This document shows positions 52,872 through 64,000 of a stretch of DNA of 64,000 nucleotides, in pieces (positions within the stretch are counted from its first letter, which is position 1; every line of letters begins with the position of its first letter). The notes under the pieces were generated by a model that worked only from the letters and a program-made list of their open reading frames with translations, was not told the DNA's origin and did not search any database. Origin of the DNA: Ectocarpus siliculosus (Eukaryota; Sar; Phaeophyceae; Ectocarpales; Ectocarpaceae); NCBI GenBank assembly GCA_000310025.1, contig FN649733.1:327329-391328 (forward strand), written 5' to 3'. A program made the translations under genes and the position numbers.

Positions 52872-54903
52872 TCATCGTCCCCAATTGTGGGAGCCCCGGC
52901 CTCCCGGGGGCGGCAGCTGCTGGTGTAGCGGCGGCGGCGGGAGTTGTTGACGTGCCTGTGGTGGAGGCGTTCGTCCCGACGTGGTCGTCGCGCTAAGCAC
53001 CAGGCTGTTGATGGGGTGTTGGGCGTGGTGGAGCGGGGGGTGATGCGGGTGAACGGCAGCCGCCGCTGCCGCCGCCGCCGCCGGCGGCCGAGCGTGGGCG
53101 ACAAGCCCCGGTTGCGGCAAGGATATCTGCATCCCCGGTCCTTTCTGTTGATTTTGCTGTCTCAAAGCTTGATGCTGGGAGGAGTGTCGGTGCTGACTAA
53201 CTGCGGCTGATTTGCGGGCCGACGTCACCTTGGTTTTCGAACCACCAGCTGCGCTGTGGTAGCTTCCCTGTGGCGGAGGGGGGGGGGGCGGGCAGCGCGG
53301 AGCGGCAATAAACGTGTGAGGGGTGCCGGCCACTTGAACCAGGGCAATAGACCCTGTTATAGAAAAACAATCGCTCCCGGCGTGTGCAACGTCAACCAAG
53401 AATACCACAAAAACTCGTGAGGACTGCCGCTATAGCACGAGCCGATCAGAGCCAAACATGCAATGTGTCAAAGACAGCAACTCAACCGCGTGTTAACTTT
53501 CGCCCTCGCTGGGCTCTGCGATCTCCGGGCTCAGCACAGCTATTCTTCTTCTTGGTCCTTGTACAAATTTCCTCTCTCTCAAGAGCTTCTTGACCTCGGC
53601 ACCTGAGCAAAATTATTTCGACCTTTGGGCCCATCAGCCACGTCGTCTACCGAACGCGTCTTAAGGGCGCGGGGGGGATCGCAGTACCTCCTCTGAAAAA
53701 TCCAGGAAACGCCTGCATATCTCGGTTTTCCTAAGTCTAACTGCAGTACGAAACTACCATCGTAAATTAACCGCCCGCAGCGGTCGCTTGTGGACAAGGT
53801 TAGCAGCTGAGATTGTAGCCCTTTCGATACACTACAGACTAGCGGTCCGCGATTTTCCAAACGATCCTTCTATCATCGAGTTCGGTGAGCTACAAGCTAG
53901 ATTTTTGAAGCTGCTGTGCGGTCCAATTTTGAAACGCTTCAAGCACCTTTGCCTAAAGGCTGGACATGCATATACATGACCCTAGGCATTCAAAATCGAC
54001 AATGGCGACCAGCTGGATATGTGAGGGAAGAGCTGCGCTGAAGTTCGCGGCCCCATACACTCACATAGGCGGTGATTCGTGTTCACCGTGTGCTTGAAGC
54101 GTTTCAAAATTGGACCGCACAGCAGCTTCAAAAATCTAGCTTGTAGCTCACCGAACTCGATGATAGAAGGATCGTTTGGAAAATCGCGGACCGCTAGTCT
54201 GTAGTGTATCGAAAGGGGTACAACCTCAGCTACTAACATTGTACACAAGCGACCGCTGCGGGCGGTTAATTTACGATGGTAGTTTCGTACTGGAGTTAGA
54301 CTTTGGAAAACCGAGATATGCAGGCGTTTCCAGGCGTTTCCTGTTTTTTGTAAGAGGAAGTACTGCGATCCCCCCCGCGGCCTTAAGACCTCAGCAGCAG
54401 CGCTCCCATAAACTCACCAAAAAAGGGCACACAAGAAACAATCTATACAGCAGCACAAACAAGCAGTAGCTGAAAGCTGAATGCCACCCTCACACACAAC
54501 CCCCTCACGCTTCGCAAGCTCACTCACTTTTGCAGATTTCTTGCTGTCCTTTTTTCGAATCTTGGCCTCGTACTCGTGGCATGAGTGCAAGTTCAGCGTC
54601 ACCCTGAAAAAAAGGAAGAAGAAGACGAGGCGAAGGCCAACGTGTGTACACATTGCGAGAGTGATCTTCTGACACGTGCAAGGGCGAAAAAAAATCGCCT
54701 GCAGAGGAGAAATATGCATACAAGTACGGAGTTTGTTCTGAGATGCGTATAGAGCGGGCCGTGGCGTTCTTCTAATGGTAACCTCGCAAGTCGAAATCTC
54801 CTGACGTTTGGACGTTGAGTTTTGATCCCGGCGCAGTGGCACGAAAATGACACTAATCTCACCATGGGTCCACGCGAATAGCAGACCTCAAGAAAAGTGC
54901 CAT
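52872..54903 (-). CDS. Hypothetical Gln/Pro/Ala-rich protein, 3 proposed exons
   Basis: Proposed minus-strand exons: 54903-54863 (MALFLRSAIRVDP), 54603 to about 54534 (VTLNLHSCHEYEAKIRKKD and a basic end), and 53353-52872 (SIALVQVAGTPHTFIAAP, then a low-complexity tail). The tail is rich in Pro, Gln, His and Ala, with a long poly-Ala stretch, and ends at a stop at 52872. Joining needs the donor GTGAGC at 54533; the neighbouring GTGAGT gives a stop. The intron contains the large inverted repeat at 53660-54387. I do not recognise a family. The middle exon (SCHEYEAKIRKKDSKKSAK) is the most protein-like part. The gene may be incomplete or partly spurious, since the tail frame could be open only because of GC-rich repeats. 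Confidence 0.3.
53660..54387. mobile_element. Long inverted repeat (foldback/MITE-like), ~290 bp arms
   Basis: The left arm 53660-53945 is repeated in reverse complement at 54091-54387 with few differences, separated by a spacer of about 145 bp. Ends match outward: CTTAAGG at 53660 and CCTTAAG at 54387. Each arm contains the same short reading frame (LSIHYRLAVRDFPNDPSIIE), which reflects arm identity rather than two genes. Such long, well-matched arms with a small loop fit a foldback transposon or a non-autonomous DNA element. No target-site duplication was recognised and no transposase is present. The right arm has an extra tandem CAGGCGTTTC. Confidence 0.75.
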
Positions 54904-55237
54904 GAAACCGGTGAAGAAGATGGCCTACAGGTATTATTGTAGGTGGAAAGATACACAATACCGTATCTCGGGGTCGGGGGTTCGTTGGTCCTCATGCGCT
55001 CATGATATATAGCGACTTGCGCCTCACGCTATATTGCTCGTCTTGCTGTTACGCCTCTTCATATTATTTGGTGTTTTGGTTCTTGTTTTGTTGTTTTTGG
55101 GAGTACACATGGATAGCGGTAACCTCGCGAGAACACGACACTCGATTCAAGATCGACGAGGGAATGGAACGGCAAGTCCTTCTCCTGGCATCCCCGCTCG
55201 GTCAAAAACAAAGGAGAAAACGTCGATAACGATGGTC

Positions 55238-58200
55238 TCACATTCCGGGCACCGCAGGGAGCGGCTTGGTGTGGAAGTAGGGGTGTTCGAGAGTCTGCTT
55301 GGCTGTGAGGCGCCTCTTGGGGTCGAGTGCGAGCAATCCCACCAGAAGATCCAGCACCACATCACCGTACCTTCGATGGTTCGATGTTTCGATGGGGCGT
55401 CAAACGGTGAAGGGGGCAAGGACATCAGCATCGAGAAGCGCGGCACGAAGGCTTACCGGACACCGTGCACCGATCGCGCACGTTGCGGAGTTCCCGCGGT
55501 CGCCCGGGTTTTAGCGTCCAAAATGCCGCGAACACCTATCAATGCCTGCTATGCCAGAGGCTATTTTTCGATCGCGCCGCCCATCCATCTGAACCAAGAT
55601 AATCCCACAATACACGAGTCTCACAGAGCACGCTGTTGTAGCACCCATGACCACAACCGCGCACGCAGCAGCAACGTTCCGATCAATCGAGCACCTCTCT
55701 CAATCTCGCGCAAGCGACACAAGCTCACTTTGAGAACCTCTCCCGCATATTCGAGGGGCGGGGGTGATCCCTCACGGACTCCCGCCAGTGGTCGGAGTCT
55801 GGCAGCTCCTTCCAGCCGGGCCAGGTGTGGGAGGTGGGCGTGCCGAGCGTGTCGAAGATGAGGCTGAGCTGGTCGGACTCGTTCTTTCCCGGGAAGATGG
55901 ACGATCTCGTCAGCAGCTCGCCCACGATGCAGCCGACGGACCACAGGTCAACCGGCGACCCGTACTGTTATCGTTGGGGAGAACGGTCGCGTGAAAACCA
56001 ACACTTGTATACGCGTGTTCGCTCAACGAGGGGCCGAGATACAAACGTGTTAACCGACCATGATGCGGGCGAGAGAGGTCTCACATTTGAATGGGTGTGA
56101 AACTGCTTCGATTGCTCGGGACAAACAAGGCATTAAACAACGCGTCATCTCACTCCTGCACCAGCTGCGGCTTCCTTCACGAGGTTGCGACTGCCGTAAC
56201 GCCTTGCGCGTGCGCGTGGCACGGCTCAGACGAAAGTGCCAAGCGCGGACGACATCAAGCGGAAAAAATCGGGAGGGGGATCGGTAGATTCTAAAAGCGT
56301 GTGTGCAGGTGAACCGAAAGGCAAACATACCACAGCAGACTTGAGGAGAAGCTCCGGCGGTCGGTACCACAGCGTGATGACCTTGGTAGTGTACTTGTCT
56401 TGCATCTCGTACACCCGCCTGGCGAGCCCCCAGTCTGCGATCTTAAGGTGCCTGCAACCAAGACCAACCAGAGGCGCATCTCTTGGCGTCAAGCGAATGG
56501 CGGGTGGCTGCGGTGGTCCAAGTGCACCATTTATGACCATAATCCCATTAAAAGGCTGCAACTGTGACAAGCGCAAATATTGATGCAGCGATTGGCCTCT
56601 GTTGGATCTGTTTCAGAATATCTGTCGTCACGCCCGGGGCTTCATCGGCTCAACAGGCAAGAGAATTGGGTTCGGGAGGAGATGCGTTCTACGGAGAACG
56701 GGTGATTTTCCTGGCCGACCCTTGCGGTCAATTGCGGTCCCCGACCCTCCTCAGATCCACAGTAACATACCTCACACACACACCCCGAGGTCTACAGGGT
56801 ACTGTAACGCTGCCAGCGCATTTGATGGCCACGTTTGATTCCCAATCTCGCTTCGCTAACGCCGCTGCGAGAAAAGCACAGCGATAGGTTGGCTTCTCAC
56901 TTGACTCACCCTGTGTTTGAGATGAGCAGGTTTGCGCCCTTGAGGTCGCGGTGAATGATGTCCTTGTCGTGCATGTACGCGACCTGTACGCACACGCGAA
57001 AAATGACCAGCGTTACAGGACGGGCTGTCTCGTGGGAAGCAATGGCTTGGCAAGCACCGTCCGTGTAGATACGTTGTACGAGCACTGTACAGCGAGAACG
57101 AGTCACCACAGCAGAGAGATGGACGTGGAACGTGTTGGTCAACAAACAATGCCGGCGGGCGGCGTTGGAGGACCCAAGTCGGAGGACCCGAGAATCGACC
57201 AACACGCGAGGCCTCAATCCAAACACAGCCGTTACACCAGGTTTTTAGTGCGGTCCACACCAAGGTTAAGCTTTGGTATTTCCGAGCCCCCTTCGCTTCA
57301 CCGAGTGCATTCGCGCGATGACAGCCTTTTACCGCTCATGGGCGCAATGCAGCAATGCAGCCTGCTTCCTAAAAAATCCTGAAAAAGTCAGCAGCTTCCT
57401 CCCCCCCCCCTCTACTCCCTCCAGCAACTTTAGAATTCGCCCCGTCAATCAACCCCCGGCCTCGCCAAAGGAAGTGTTGAAAGGGCGGAAAGTGTTACCG
57501 ATAGGATAGACAGGCCAGGGAAAACAGTTTTGAGCTTTATACGTTTGGCCAAGTGGGATGGAACGATTGGCCTTCGGTGATCGGTCCAATGCTCCGTCTC
57601 CTCGAGGACACTTGGTCAATGGTCTAACCGCTAAGGCATGCTAGACATGAGAGGGTCCGCCCTCCCAGTCTCACCCCTGCCGAGAGCTGCATCATGAAAG
57701 ACTTGGCGACGGGCGGCGTGATCTGATTGGCCGCCTCCGGGGTGTCCAGTAGCCCGCTCAAGTCGTGGTCCAAGTACTCGAAGACCAGCGCCACCGTCGA
57801 GAGGCGTCCCGGGGTGGGGTTGCCGTCGATGATTACCTCTATCAGGTCCACAATGTTCTGCTTGTCGAGCGCGGGGTGCACAGGGGTGGCGGTGTGGTCG
57901 GTAAAGCAATGCTTGCGCCGGGATCTTCCTACTTAGTACCGCAAGGAACACGCGGCATTGTCATACCCGGTCGATTGGAATCGGGTACATAGGGGGAAGT
58001 GCTGTTACACACGTCTGGGACAGACCGTGATCCAACACACGTTTGTTTGCTTCGCGTCAAAGCGTTGCAACGTCACAAACCCCGAAACATAAGGATGTAC
58101 GAACCGCTGCATTCTGCTATGTTTTACGGTAAGTTCGATTTTTACAGCGGGCGTACACCTTAGCAACAACACTTGCAAGCAGACAACGGTGAGTTTTCGC

Positions 58201-61200
58201 TCAAATCGCTGCAACTTCTTCCTTCTAGAAGGTAGATTGCCCAGCAAAGTATGATCCGACAGCCAGCATCGGGAACATCGACCTCAAGTGTGTGCACCGT
58301 CGCAGTGCTCTGTGTGTGTTGCCGTCGCTGTTAGTTCGTTACCGCCCACAGAGAAATTCTCCCAAAGGTGCTGGAGTTGTGTGGCAAAAAGTGAAATAGG
58401 GTGCATACATTCGTTTCCACATGCGCCCAGTCTCATCGAGGCGCTCTTCCATCACCGTCACATCTGACATCACTTCTTATCGTGAGGTTTCGTGGTCATG
58501 CCGTAATAGTGCGAGTGAGGTATTGCACGCACCCTGGACTGACTTTCAAAGCTCGATTTGGTCCGCAACCAACAGCGTGTGAAATGCGCAAACTGACCGA
58601 TACACGTGCAAGGAAAGCAAGCCCTCGACGAGACAATTCCAAGACCACCCTTTTCGGCATTGGCACCCTCCTGCTTGTGGAGCAACCGAGCCACACACGA
58701 ACGTCGGTCTAAGGCAGGTGCGATGACTCACACTTCTACCCCAAGGTTTTCGCGACGTATCTGCTGCATAAATCACAATCGGCGCTACGGATGCTTGGTG
58801 GCAAACCCGCACGTTCCTCGTGGTCTACTTTCAAAGGCGTTTACCAGCTCACCATGCATGTTCCTCTCACATACATGCACGAGTCTCGACACACATACAT
58901 GCACCTGTAATGAACTTCAATTTTGGACACATGAACGTTTGGCTCGTCATTGCGTGGCCGCGGCCGAAACCTTGCACTGCCAACGAAAGGTACACCACAA
59001 TAGTAACCCGATGAAGAACTACTATTGTGAACCTACGTGTCATGTTGACGCTTCCTTACCTCGTGTTTGAGCTGGCGTAATATCCTCATCTCCCTCATGG
59101 CCGTGACCGGGAACCCTTTCCCATCGCCGTCCTCCTGCTTGATGCACTTGAGGGCCACCAGCTTGCCATCTCGCGTCCGGGTGGCCTTGTAAACCTTTGT
59201 CGTTGGTTGTAGATAAAACAAGTGCGGAGCGGGTGGAACGCGAGGAATCGAGTGAAGGAAAAATTCGGATATTGATCGCCAGAGCCCAGAATACATGACA
59301 CCCACTCGTCTCGTCGAAGAGGCAATGGCGGAGGTGTTTACTGCAAACTACTCGTGCTCTTACAGGATCAGTTGTGAGTACGGACAGACACAAATCGATC
59401 AAAGGCTTAACATTGCTTGCCTATCGTTACCTAGCATTGACAGACGCTTGCTCAGTTGAGCACAAACATTGCCGAATGCGGAGCTCCTCTGGCTGTGTTC
59501 TCAACCAATAGTCCGCAGGAAATTACTGAGGACAAATAAATGGAGCTGGTTGTACAATGCAGGCCGTTACTTGGGCAGCACCAAGTTTCCTCACGGAATC
59601 GGCTGTACAAGTACACTAGACGCGCGGACATATCTCGAAAACGGCTGAAAGAAGCAGACGCATTGTCTCTCGATAAAGGGGAATTGTGAAGCAAGGTCGT
59701 TCTGGGGGAAGACGCGCACGCGCATCGTGCCCTGCAGACAGGCGTTGCATGCAGCCTACCCAGTCTAAGCTGCTCGTACAACAAGCACAACGAGTTAAGC
59801 TATGACGTACGCCAGAAGATCTGAGGTGTTTCACGTGTTTCAGTGTGAGCATGTTCCAAAGCAACAACAGACACATGCGTGTTGGCATTCAATCGGTTCA
59901 AAACCCCTTGTGCACTGGATGGGTGGACTACCTGAACAGGCCTCCTAATTGGTGTTAGACCCTAGAAACCACGTGGCCTTGCCATTTCAACTGGTATAAC
60001 CCGCGTACGCTGTGTGGTTGGAGAATCTACTGGTCGTGCGTCCTTTCCAAGACACTCTGATCTGGGAGCCTCGCATGATGGGTTGGGTGTGCTCGTGCTC
60101 TCTCATTCGCGTGCTCCCCGGTCAAAGAGGGTCTAATGCTGCTGTTTTCGTGCGTGACACCGTTGGGGACGCCAGTGTATCTGCAAAAGGGGGTCCTCGC
60201 GCCCAGTATGATGGCGATCCCTGCCACGTCTTGCCTACTACTTCTTGTCTACTGATAACTGACCAACCCCTTCGGAGGTATGCCTCGCGTTCAAGGTCGA
60301 CGGGAAAGGGGTACATGTGTACTGCAGCACTATTCACCCCTCCTCTCATCACTCTGTGTGTCCCGCTCTGTGCGATCGAAGGATGTAAAACCCACGGATA
60401 TTCTCGAGTTCGGATTCGTGCCCCTGCGTGCCTACCAAGCCGACCAAGCCTGCTAAGCCTACAAGGCAGCCTGCTGCGGTTTGTGGTGAGAATGGCTTTC
60501 AGTCTACTGTAGTTCTCGAGGCGTTAGTGCTGAACTTTGGATAACGGTCAGACAATGATATGTTCGGCGTGTCTAGACGACTGGACCAACCGACCAAGAA
60601 GGGTATTGGATGATACAGCAGACTGATGTAGGTGACAGGATGCTGAGACAAGGGTAGACATAGAGTCAAGAGAGTTAGCCAATATCATTGGGTGAAGTGG
60701 AACCAAGTAATGGTTGTGTTGACATCACGGATCACGGAACGACGTGTACCAGTGCATGTTTGTAACGACATTTGAGGTAGGACCGCCCGGAAGCTTGGCT
60801 CCGTTACGCCTCGCACACATGATCACTCACAGAGCTCTGCCCTCAGTTCCGAACATCTAGAGCTGATTGCAGGATTGCCGAGAGTCAATAAGACACGACG
60901 ACCACAAGCAACACAACAGACGCTTGAACGCAAGTGCTCGCACTTACAACAAGCGTAGAACCTGTTGGAAACCACGAGGTAGAACCAGTTTCCCTCACAG
61001 ATTGTCAGGTTGTGCGAAGGTTTGTTTGACTCTGGAAGCATCGCGGGCACGAGCACACACCACCACCGTCTTGCACACATCTGACGTGCGCAAATTGGGG
61101 GTACCGGCCTGCATACGGGTCTAAACCCCGTACACCGACTTGACGACCTTGTCCCTCCAAAAATGGTGAAGCTGCTCATTCGCATGCATAGGGACGCCCG

Positions 61201-61752
61201 ATCGACGACACACTTGAAGGAACATAGGATCGAGACCGAGCGCGGCTCCCGAAGAATGGCAAAAACATCGCGAATGAAAGATCGAGAAATGCGTACATAT
61301 GTAAAGGCATGTAAATACCGACCTGGTCAAGGAACTGCACTACTGGATGCATTTTATGATTTACCATGTTACCATCGTAGGCATATGCATATAGATCATT
61401 GGATAACTTGGCAGAGAACAGCCTGGTTGACCCGCTCTCTCCTATATAACTCTGGCCCTCTGCTGCGGCGGTGGTTTAGCAATACATGTAGTCTACGCCG
61501 TCAATTTGACTTCCAAATCAACGCTGAGAAACAGAAAAGAAGCCCGATCAAGCACACGCGCACGCCACACACCTGACCAAACGTGCCAGCCCCGACGACA
61601 TCGGAGATATCGTACTGGTGGAAGGTACCAGACATCCAGTCCTCTGGCTTGTTGCGCTTACGCCGCAGCGATCGCAAAGCTCGGAGCCGATCGGCGTCCT
61701 CGCCTGGTCCCTCCAACTCCAGGCTAGCTCTCTCCGAGTTGGTTCTCTTCAT
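55238..61752 (-). CDS. Cyclin-dependent kinase, CDK9/CDKC-like, 7 exons
   Basis: Minus-strand exons: 61752-61573, 59194-59060, 57860-57675, 56983-56910, 56451-56331, 55964-55729, 55370-55238. All are GT-AG with matching phases, giving 354 residues. Features in order: basic N-terminus ending in [20 protein letters not shown] (glycine loop); Lys in VALKCIKQE; cyclin-binding helix [13 protein letters not shown], in the place of [16 protein letters not shown]; catalytic loop [19 protein letters not shown] where DFG is usual; [16 protein letters not shown]; and [19 protein letters not shown]. The C-terminus is [20 protein letters not shown] then [12 protein letters not shown]. The Lys-Gly after HRDL, the helix and the C-terminal LP motif point to the CDK9/CDK12/CDKC group, which phosphorylates the RNA polymerase II C-terminal domain with a cyclin T/K partner. 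The frame stays open upstream of the chosen Met, so the N-terminus may be longer. Confidence 0.88.
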
Positions 61753-63387
61753 GGCGAACGAAGGCAGGCTCTTGCCGCCGTGTCTGCGAAAGCGCGCACA
61801 GCAAGGCTCGCGGAGCAGAGCAGCAGCTAAGAGAACGTGGTATGCTGTCCAACACGCGCGGCGGCATGGCGGCATGCGGCGGGACATAGGGTCTACACAG
61901 AAAATATGGGAGCAAGTTATGGTGTACGATATCCTACATCTGAAGGGACCCTAACATCTCGCGCCCAAAAGGGCTCGCGCTGGGGAGAGAGTCCTGTGCC
62001 CATCAATCGTAGCGCCGTCCACCTACCCGAACACAAGAAGAGAGAGACGCACAGGATTGGAGAGCCATGGCCGGGAACGATCCCGGCTTGGACCAGGCAG
62101 ATGCCATGGCCATATTCGATCAGGTGCGTTTGGTATTTTCCAGTGTTCTTACCTGTGGTACAGGCATTAACCCATGCATGCTGTACCCCCAGGGATGGAT
62201 GCAGCTGTAGATGTGGGCACAATAGGCATGCGTCGTGCATACCCCTCCATTGATCTTCAGGGACCAGTCAAAATCTGGTCAAATCATACCTTGCTGTGTT
62301 TGTTGTGGCGTTGAAGCAGCAGTGCATTGGTGTCGCTGCTGCTTTCTTCGGGCGAAGGTTCAACGAAGGTTGGATGCTTCTGCCGCAGCTTCTTCTCGCA
62401 ATTAACATGCCCGCTGCTGCTGCATCTTTCCGCCGATCGCTAGACTATACTACAAGCGGCGGTGTGTGATTCTCTGGAACATTCCCTCTCTGCGCTATAG
62501 CAATCGTTGGGCAAAGGCGAGAGCTGTGCAGTTCTATTGCGCTGTCGCCTCGATCCAGAAGGGCAAAATCTCAAATCCCAGGCATGTCGAGATCTCGGTG
62601 TGTGTGTTCGTTTGCGCCGCATGTTGGTTGCGTGCATATGCTACATATGCGTACCACTTGCTGCTGTACCGGGTTATGTATCTGTTGCGTTTAGCGGTGC
62701 CGGTACTGTAGTGCAGCAATCGGACGCGCGAGAGGAAGGATTTTGGAAAGGCTTGACTAAGGTATCTATGTACTATAATACGATATCTACGCACATGTAC
62801 CGCCGAATCGTGCGAGGCAGCAGAGGCTCGAAAATCGAAATCTTTGTGTTCCCAAATGACTACAAATACAGAAGCGTGCTACTGCTGTAATTCCAAGACA
62901 ACGGCGGCCTTCACTTTGATACAACATTGTATAGTGAGGGCGTATATTAACGAAGTGCCGAAAATCAAAATCGAGATCTGATTGGTCGAATATCTGCTAC
63001 CTCCTGACGAGGCCCTTTGATTTTATGCAAGTTCCTCTGTCTGGGAAGAAGTCCCCGGGGGACTTTTTTTATCAAAATCAAAATCAAAGAGGCAAGGAGT
63101 TCAAGACTTCGAAGGCTTGGAGCACCTGCCGCGAGGCCGCTGCAAAGCAAGTGTACGACACGACCTGCTGCACACTGCTCATAGAGGGGCTATCGGCACC
63201 CTACCACCGAGAACATGGCCGTTATTTGTAGCCAGAAGACTCTGCTCGCCGGCAAGCCATAAAACGGGCCGGCTCGTTGGGTGCTCGAGGAGAAAATGCC
63301 GATCGTGACAAGCGGTGAACGGACTGACGATCAGAACAGGGCTGCGCGGCTTTTGGGGGCTGTTCCGTGCGGGAGAGGGTAGTTGCA
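61753..63387. other. Region without a recognised gene
   Basis: This should hold the 5' UTR/promoter of the CDK-like gene. Only short unsupported frames are present on either strand. An imperfect direct repeat of ATCAAAATCAAAATC type occurs near 63071-63088. Confidence 0.45.
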
Positions 63388-63850
63388 ACCTTTTTTCTCC
63401 ACACTCACGATACCCCAAGGCATCTAACCTTGTACGAGACAGATGGTGGGTAAAGCTACCTCCCGTCGCGTGGCATTGCTAATGCTGTTGCTTCCTCCTT
63501 CGAAGAGTTGTCGCTGAAAAACTAAACTGTGAACAGACATTCGGCGCGAACTTCAACTAGCCGCTCTCTGACGTGGATTTTTTAGGGTCAACCAATTTTT
63601 TTTTCCCTACACGCACGACACCCCACGGTAGCAGACCTTGGGCTTGAAAGATGGAGCAGAGGCGTACCTCCTGCCGCGTGGCGTTGCTGTTGCTGTTGCT
63701 TCCTTCTTCGGAAAGTTATCTGTGGATATCACAACCCGTGGCGGCCCAAAACACCGAACTTGAAGTGACCGCTCGCAACCGTTGGCATTTTTGCTTCAAC
63801 ACAACCTTTTTTTTCCGGCGCACTCGGCACCTCACGGCCCCAAACCTTGG
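63388..63850. repeat. 208-bp tandem repeat, about 2.3 units
   Basis: The segment starting at about 63385 (CAACC, a T-run, CTCCACACTCACGA) recurs from about 63590 and again from about 63798, a spacing of 208 bp. In units 1 and 2 the later part aligns too: ATG at 63443 and 63651 begin similar Leu-rich frames (VALLMLLLPPS and VALLLLLLPSS). Unit 3 diverges after its first ~50 bp. Confidence 0.65.
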
Positions 63851-63899
63851 CATTGCCCAACAGCCCATGTTTCCAGCTCCTTCCGGATACCCTTCTTGA
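63651..63899 (+). CDS. Possible first exon of a secreted protein (signal-peptide-like)
   Basis: The 82-codon frame starts MEQRRTSCRVALLLLLLPSS, a basic head followed by a Leu run and a small-residue region ending VAAQ, which is what a signal peptide with an Ala-X-Ala-like cleavage site looks like. The remainder (NTELEVTARNRW and on) has no recognised domain. It lies in the second unit of the 208-bp tandem repeat, whose first unit encodes a related but shorter frame at 63443 (24 codons). It could be a non-coding repeat with a chance ORF. A downstream exon would lie outside the window. Confidence 0.25.
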   Translation: MEQRRTSCRVALLLLLLPSSESYLWISQPVAAQNTELEVTARNRWHFCFNTTFFFRRTRHLTAPNLGIAQQPMFPAPSGYPS

Positions 63900-64000
63900 G
63901 GCAACTCGTTCAGTATTTGACGAGATATCGGCTAACACGTGCACAGAAGAGCGCAAAACGCACCCTAGAAAAATCACCGCTGCGCTGCTGGCTCTTCCCC

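Noticed and set aside
53579-54469. Four similar short ORFs sharing MENRGPLVCSVSKG or LSIHYRLAVRDFPND
   Set aside because: They are the same DNA read in the two arms of an inverted repeat, not independent related genes.
55034-55861. 275-codon plus-strand frame
   Set aside because: It is antisense to the last two CDK exons, which carry the conserved kinase C-lobe. It has no domain of its own.
57600-57670. tRNA-like stretch (GGTCTAACCGCTAAGGC)
   Set aside because: No cloverleaf with acceptor stem and T-arm could be drawn, and it overlaps the end of a CDK exon.

Overview
The window is nuclear DNA of an intron-rich eukaryote and most likely comes from a brown alga of the Ectocarpus type. The strongest pointer is a complete, secreted alginate (mannuronan) C5-epimerase with WSC domains, a cell-wall enzyme family greatly expanded in brown algae. 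Supporting signs are plant-type leucine-rich-repeat genes with GT-AG introns between repeat blocks, a flagellar kinesin-9, very long introns and intergenic spaces, and copia-type gag remnants. Species assignment is inference. I built gene models by hand from open frames, splice consensus and phase consistency; no homology search was run.

Layout. 1-1 kb: two broken Ty1/copia-type gag pieces on opposite strands. 1.1-2.0 kb: short GC-rich/poly-T repeats. 2.3-6.1 kb (+): CaMK-type protein kinase, 8 exons. 7.2-8.5 kb (-): STI1-domain co-chaperone-like protein, one exon. 8.8-19.0 kb (+): large 12-exon gene joining a disordered N-terminus, about 17 plant-type LRRs and a multi-pass membrane module. 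20.2-22.8 kb (-): PRKRIP1-like spliceosome-associated protein. 25.9-38.6 kb (-): kinesin-9 (KIF6/KIF9-type) gene, 18 exons found, first exon not identified. 42.3-48.6 kb (-): mannuronan C5-epimerase, 17 exons, with signal peptide, two cysteine-rich modules, two WSC domains and a right-handed beta-helix. 52.9-54.9 kb (-): weak hypothetical gene whose intron holds a large inverted repeat. 55.2-61.8 kb (-): CDK9/CDKC-like kinase, 7 exons, with DWG in place of DFG. 63.4-63.9 kb: 208-bp tandem repeat, one unit of which opens a signal-peptide-like ORF at the window edge.

The genes do not form a pathway. They are separate housekeeping, signalling, flagellar and cell-wall genes. Transcription-linked functions (CDK9-like, PRKRIP1-like), protein folding (STI1), flagellar motility (kinesin-9) and wall alginate remodelling (C5-epimerase) lie side by side. 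The least explained items are the LRR/multi-pass membrane protein, the duplicated cysteine-rich module of the epimerase, the CDK with an altered DFG motif, and the long hairpin at 53.7-54.4 kb.
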